From assembly GCF_001512305.1 (NCBI RefSeq), contig NZ_LNUT01000004.1, positions 791,757 to 855,756 of the forward strand: DNA of 64,000 nt, written 5' to 3'. This DNA is from Arthrobacter sp. EPSL27 (GTDB lineage Bacteria > Actinomycetota > Actinomycetes > Actinomycetales > Micrococcaceae). The notes beneath the pieces are model-generated. The model did no database searches, was not told the DNA's origin, and saw only the letters and a program-made list of their open reading frames with translations. Within the stretch, counting starts at the first letter, position 1, and each line of letters begins with the position of its first letter. Shown piece after piece: positions 60,762-64,000 of the stretch. A program made the position numbers and the translations under genes.

Positions 60762-61784
60762 TTACTGACCATCACTGAGGCCATGGCGGCGGTGACCCAT
60801 GACGATCCTGGTAACCGCCGCTTCCGATCCGGCTGAGAAGGGGCCGTAACGCCCCTCCACGGCCCACCGGGTTTCCTCTTCGACAAGGCCGGCGTTGATC
60901 CCCGCCCCGGCCATGACGCCTTCAGCCGCAGCGGTGATGACCTGCGCCATGAGGTTGGAGACGTTGCCCGCCGCATAGACGCCGGGGACGGCCGTGGCCC
61001 CCAGAGAGTCGGTCTCGATGAACCGTCCGGCCCCCGACGGGTGCTCCTGCGGATCCAGCCCGAGGGATTCGAGGAGCGACGACCTGGCCTTCATCCGTGG
61101 CGCCACGGCCAGGGCCTGGACGTCGACCGAGGCACCCTGGCGGAGCGTGACGCCAGACAGGACACCCCCGACGGCGTCAACAGCAGCCACAGCGCCGTCC
61201 ACGACCCTGACAGACCGGGCAGCAAGTTTCTCCCACTCCTCATCGGTGGGTTCCACGGTGTCGTTGAGGAAGAGCGTTACATCCGGGGACCACTGCCGAA
61301 ACAACAGAGCCTGGTGGACGGACAGCGGGCCGGTGCCCAGCACTCCAATCCGTTGCCCGCGGATTTCCCAGCCGTGGCAGTAGGGGCAGTGCACAACGCC
61401 CTGTCCCCACTGCTCCCGCAGCCCCTCGACGGGTGGCAGTCCGTCGGCCAGCCCGGTGGTGACCAGGAGGCGTCTGCCGGAGAACCGGCGGGCATCCCCG
61501 AGGACCACCTCGAACCCGTCAGGGCGCCGCCGCGCGGCGACGGCCTCGCCGTCAATGACCGTTCCTCCGTAGGACATCACTTCGCTGCGACCAATGGACA
61601 GGAGTTCCAGGGGGTTCATGCCGTCCCTCGAAAGGAAACCGTGAACCCCCGCCGCGGGTGCGTTGCGTGGCGTACCGGAATCGATGACCAGTACCCGCCG
61701 CAGCGCGCGGCCCAGCGTCGTGGCGGCGCTGAGTCCAGCTGCGCCGCCGCCAACAATGACAACGTCATACCGTGTGGTGTCCAT
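60762..61784 (-). CDS. FAD-dependent NAD(P)-disulfide oxidoreductase, thioredoxin reductase-like
   Basis: A 340-residue flavoprotein. FAD motif VVIVGGGAAGLSAATTLG (residues 8-25), redox-like pair C133-P-Y-C136 in HCPYCHGWE, NAD(P) motif GVLGTGPLSVHQ, and second FAD motif GVYAAGNVSN. It resembles thioredoxin reductases and dithiol oxidases (GliT/HlmI type). ATG at 61784 with AAGGA upstream. It is divergent from an XRE-cupin regulator, an arrangement common in actinobacteria. Confidence 0.87.
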   Translation of the reverse strand: MDTTRYDVVIVGGGAAGLSAATTLGRALRRVLVIDSGTPRNAPAAGVHGFLSRDGMNPLELLSIGRSEVMSYGGTVIDGEAVAARRRPDGFEVVLGDARRFSGRRLLVTTGLADGLPPVEGLREQWGQGVVHCPYCHGWEIRGQRIGVLGTGPLSVHQALLFRQWSPDVTLFLNDTVEPTDEEWEKLAARSVRVVDGAVAAVDAVGGVLSGVTLRQGASVDVQALAVAPRMKARSSLLESLGLDPQEHPSGAGRFIETDSLGATAVPGVYAAGNVSNLMAQVITAAAEGVMAGAGINAGLVEEETRWAVEGRYGPFSAGSEAAVTRIVMGHRRHGLSDGQ

Positions 61785-61880
61785 CCTGCTTGTCCTTCGT
61801 CGAGTCCTGAAGTGCTGCCGCCGGCGTCGGTTCCCGGCCATACCAGCCTCCATCCCGATGCCAAGTTTTGACAAAGAAGA

Positions 61881-61895
61881 TTGCCACTATGGCAA
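61881..61895. promoter_or_regulatory. TTGCCA-CTA-TGGCAA operator dyad
   Basis: A perfect 15-base dyad in the 120-base gap between the flavoprotein gene and the XRE-cupin gene, just before the latter's start (61905). TTGACA lies 13 bases upstream (61868-61873). Likely the binding site of the XRE-cupin regulator. Confidence 0.6.
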
Positions 61896-61904
61896 AGTGG
61901 GGGC

Positions 61905-62489
61905 ATGGCACAAGAACTTGATGATGTTCTCGGAGCGGTCGGGCCACGGCTTCGGGCCCTCCGCGCGGAACGGAACCTCACCCTCGGAGATGTGGCCGGC
62001 GCATCCGGAGTGTCCGTCAGCACCCTGTCCCGCCTCGAATCCGGCCAGCGCAGACCCAACCTCGAGCTCCTGCTGCCATTGGCGAGGCTGTACGGTGTTC
62101 CCCTCGATGACCTGGTGGGCGCACCGCCCACCGGAGATCCGAGGATCCACCTCCAGCCCATCACCCACGCGGGCATGACGGCTGTTCCCCTCACGCGCCG
62201 CCCGGGCGGTCTGCAGGCCTTCAAAATGGTGCTTGCCGGCAACGCCCGGGGCGCAGAGCCGGACCCGCGCGTCCACGAAGGCTACGAGTGGCTCTACATC
62301 CTCAACGGGCGGCTGCGTCTGGTGCTGGGCGATAAGGACTTTGAACTCCGCCCGGGCGAAGCTGCGGAATTCGACACCCGCACCCCGCACTGGTTTGCCA
62401 GCGCCGACGGCAGTCCGGTCGAATTCATCAGTCTGTTCGGGCAGCAGGGCGAACGGATGCACGTACGGGCACGGCCTAAGCACTCATAG
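61905..62489 (+). CDS. XRE-family regulator with C-terminal cupin domain
   Basis: A 194-residue protein: N-terminal helix-turn-helix (LTLGDVAGASGVSVSTLSRLESG, split as LTLGDVAGASGV and SVSTLSRLESG) and C-terminal cupin (about 90-190; HEGYEWLYILNGRLRLVLGD, RPGEAAEFDTRTPHWF) that would bind a small ligand or metal. ATG at 61905 with GGGGG upstream. It probably controls itself and the divergent flavoprotein through the dyad at 61881. Confidence 0.88.
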   Translation: MAQELDDVLGAVGPRLRALRAERNLTLGDVAGASGVSVSTLSRLESGQRRPNLELLLPLARLYGVPLDDLVGAPPTGDPRIHLQPITHAGMTAVPLTRRPGGLQAFKMVLAGNARGAEPDPRVHEGYEWLYILNGRLRLVLGDKDFELRPGEAAEFDTRTPHWFASADGSPVEFISLFGQQGERMHVRARPKHS

Positions 62490-62824
62490 CTCCGCGGGCA
62501 GGCCTGGCCGCCGTAAGGCCCGTCCAGCACCTCGCGCAGAACACCTGAACGGGCGCCGGGCCTGCCGGGTTACCCGATCATTTGCCTGCGGACGGGTTCC
62601 TCGCCGGCCCCAGAGTTATCCACATACGGGCCTTAGCCGAGGCTACTCACGCCTTGAATGGGGAATCATTGAATTAGCCCCCCGGGGCTGTCTGGAAGCA
62701 GATCTCTTGCGGGGGCGCAGTGATGGCAACGTCTCATGCGCCCGCACTCTCCGCAGGAAACTGCCCAATCCCCGTCCGGGGAGTCCCCGTCCCAGAAGCC
62801 ACAGCCATCAGGAAGATTTTGGCT
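62490..62824. other. 335-bp gene-free stretch before the DUF222 gene
   Basis: It holds one perfect DnaA box, TTATCCACA (62616-62624), and no other box was seen. No ORF with protein-like composition was found. Confidence 0.35.
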
Positions 62825-64000
62825 ATGAAGGTCAGCGAAGTTGTCACCCCCGTGCAGGCTTCCCGGCCCGACGCCGTGATTCTTTCCGGCCTTCCCCGGC
62901 TCAATTCAGCCACACATCAACCCGAGGACGTGGTCCGCGCTGTTGAGGAGGCGCTCGCGCTGCTGCGCTCGTCGATCGAGACGGCCGTGAATGGGACGGA
63001 ACGGCTGGGGCTGGTTGAAGCCGCGGACTTCGCCGGCCACGTAGAGGACCTGTCGCGAACTGTGGACTACCTTCAACTGGCGGCCGCCGCGGCAGTCGAC
63101 AAGACTCGGAGCCGGGCAGCAGCCGGGCCAAGGGCTGCCATTGCGACTCCCGGTGGCGAAGCGCCGGCTGGGTGGCTAACGGGCTGGAACACCGATTCGA
63201 CCGTTCCGGCTCATTCTCCGTCGGACCCCATCTGGAATGAGCCTGGCAGCGCTGGTGCTTCACCGGCCTGGGTGGACGACGGATACCGGAACACCGCCGA
63301 TTTCCTCAGGGCGCGGCTGCGAATCAGCAGCGCGGAAGCCCGACGCCGCCTGGCCCTGGCCGCGGCCGTCTTGCCGCGAAGGGGAATAACGGGCCAGCCC
63401 TTGCCGGCTGCCAAGGAAGAACTCGCAGCTGCAGTCGCCGCCGGAGAGGTCGCTTCAAAGGCGGCGACCATTATTACCCTTTCCCTGGACCGAGTCCGCC
63501 ATACATCGCCACCCGAGGATGCCGCGCGGATGGAGCACAGTCTTACTTGTACGGCGGTTGAGAATGACCAGGACTTCCTGATCAGGATCGCAAAACGCTG
63601 GACAGACGCGTTGGACCCTGACGGCGCGGAACCCGGCGAGCAGGAACTGCGCCGTCGGCAGGGTGTCTTCATTCGCCGGCTTCATCGCGGACTGCACCAC
63701 CTGGAAGTCTTCGCCACGGCTGAGCAAGTCGAGCCTTTGCTTACCGCCATGAACACTGCCGCCAATCCGCGCGCAGGACGTGCGGGCGGCCCCGCCGGCG
63801 GGAGATATTCCGACGGGCATGCCGAGACCGACGCTGGAAGCGGGCTACACGAAGATGCTGTCACCGCGGCGGGCGCGGTTGATCCTGCCGGCGGCGTGGA
63901 AGACGCTGATGCGGCGCAGCTGGACCGGCGGACCCGGCCGCAGCGGCTCCTCGACGGCCTCGTCGGCGCCTGCGAAGCCGCTCTCGCTGGCGGAAAGCTT
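62825..64000 (+). CDS. DUF222 domain protein, probable HNH endonuclease, 3' end outside the window
   Basis: An open frame of 392 codons to the window edge. The ATG at 62825 has AGGAAG nine bases upstream. N-terminal segment with ERLGLVEAADFAGHVEDLSR, then the DUF222 core: FLRARLRISSAEARRRLALA, AVLPRRGITGQPLPAAKEEL, AAAVAAGEVASKAATIITLS, and late RTRPQRLLDGLVGACEAALA. In this family an HNH nuclease domain normally follows and is cut off here. Such genes (13E12-like) occur in many copies in actinobacterial genomes and behave like dispersed elements. Confidence 0.85.
   Translation, partial: MKVSEVVTPVQASRPDAVILSGLPRLNSATHQPEDVVRAVEEALALLRSSIETAVNGTERLGLVEAADFAGHVEDLSRTVDYLQLAAAAAVDKTRSRAAAGPRAAIATPGGEAPAGWLTGWNTDSTVPAHSPSDPIWNEPGSAGASPAWVDDGYRNTADFLRARLRISSAEARRRLALAAAVLPRRGITGQPLPAAKEELAAAVAAGEVASKAATIITLSLDRVRHTSPPEDAARMEHSLTCTAVENDQDFLIRIAKRWTDALDPDGAEPGEQELRRRQGVFIRRLHRGLHHLEVFATAEQVEPLLTAMNTAANPRAGRAGGPAGGRYSDGHAETDAGSGLHEDAVTAAGAVDPAGGVEDADAAQLDRRTRPQRLLDGLVGACEAALAGGKL

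Noticed and set aside
62490..62824. Replication origin suggested by a DnaA box
   Set aside because: Only one box was seen, with no AT-rich unwinding region and no dnaA, dnaN or gyr genes nearby.

Overview
The window is about 64 kb of GC-rich chromosomal DNA from an actinobacterium. Gene content and order point to the Micrococcaceae (Arthrobacter, Pseudarthrobacter or a close relative). This is inferred from the conserved actinobacterial order cdsA ... dxr-rseP ... ispG-GNAT ... proS ... DUF4439-rimP-nusA-ylxR-infB-rbfA ... truB, together with frequent GTG starts and a DUF222/HNH gene. No rRNA, tRNA, CRISPR array, intact insertion sequence or prophage was seen.

Region 1 (1-7670). The end of cdsA and a small protein with four DivIVA-like repeats are followed by a carboxylate-uptake module. 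This module holds a LytS/LytTR two-component system, two SSS-type symporters and two small DUF485-type partners in two divergent operons. The divergent promoter carries three ACCGCTGA repeats at exact 21-bp spacing and a CRP-like dyad.

Region 2 (7711-21246). This is a branched-chain amino acid and leucine catabolic locus: an Lrp/AsnC regulator, branched-chain 2-oxoacid dehydrogenase E1 alpha, E1 beta and E2, a TetR regulator, methylcrotonyl-CoA carboxylase-type beta and alpha subunits, an acyl-CoA dehydrogenase, both subunits of a 3-oxoacid CoA-transferase, a MaoC-type hydratase and a CitE-like lyase. The content matches the Mycobacterium tuberculosis Rv2495c-Rv2506 locus. Together the genes can take a branched-chain 2-oxoacid to acetyl-CoA and acetoacetyl-CoA. 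Paired operator-like dyads lie between tetR and the carboxylase genes.

Region 3 (21599-27161). A CitAB/DctBR-type two-component system is divergent from a tripartite tricarboxylate transporter (tctCBA).

Region 4 (27247-57136). Housekeeping genes: isoprenoid synthesis (dxr, ispG), a site-2 protease, proS, and the rimP-nusA-ylxR-infB-rbfA and truB translation and transcription genes. They are interspersed with accessory genes: lipase maturation factor, a SatD-like regulator, YciI, TauE/SafE, a PLP decarboxylase, a sugar/antibiotic kinase, VIT1, a secreted ScyD/ScyE-like protein, a deaminase, a zinc-ribbon thioredoxin, a Tco1-like protein and an aminotransferase.

Region 5 (57137-64000). A less orderly stretch with a DinB protein, two apparent gene remnants, two small membrane proteins, an MFS exporter, a divergent flavoprotein/XRE-cupin pair, and a DUF222 (HNH-type) gene cut by the window end.

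The most unusual non-coding structures are four 73-74 bp palindrome-bounded elements (three in tandem), an 84-bp repeat pair, a 120-bp element with perfect 24-bp inverted arms between infB and rbfA, and several operator-like dyads. All functional calls come from reading the sequence and remembered family knowledge; no database search was run.
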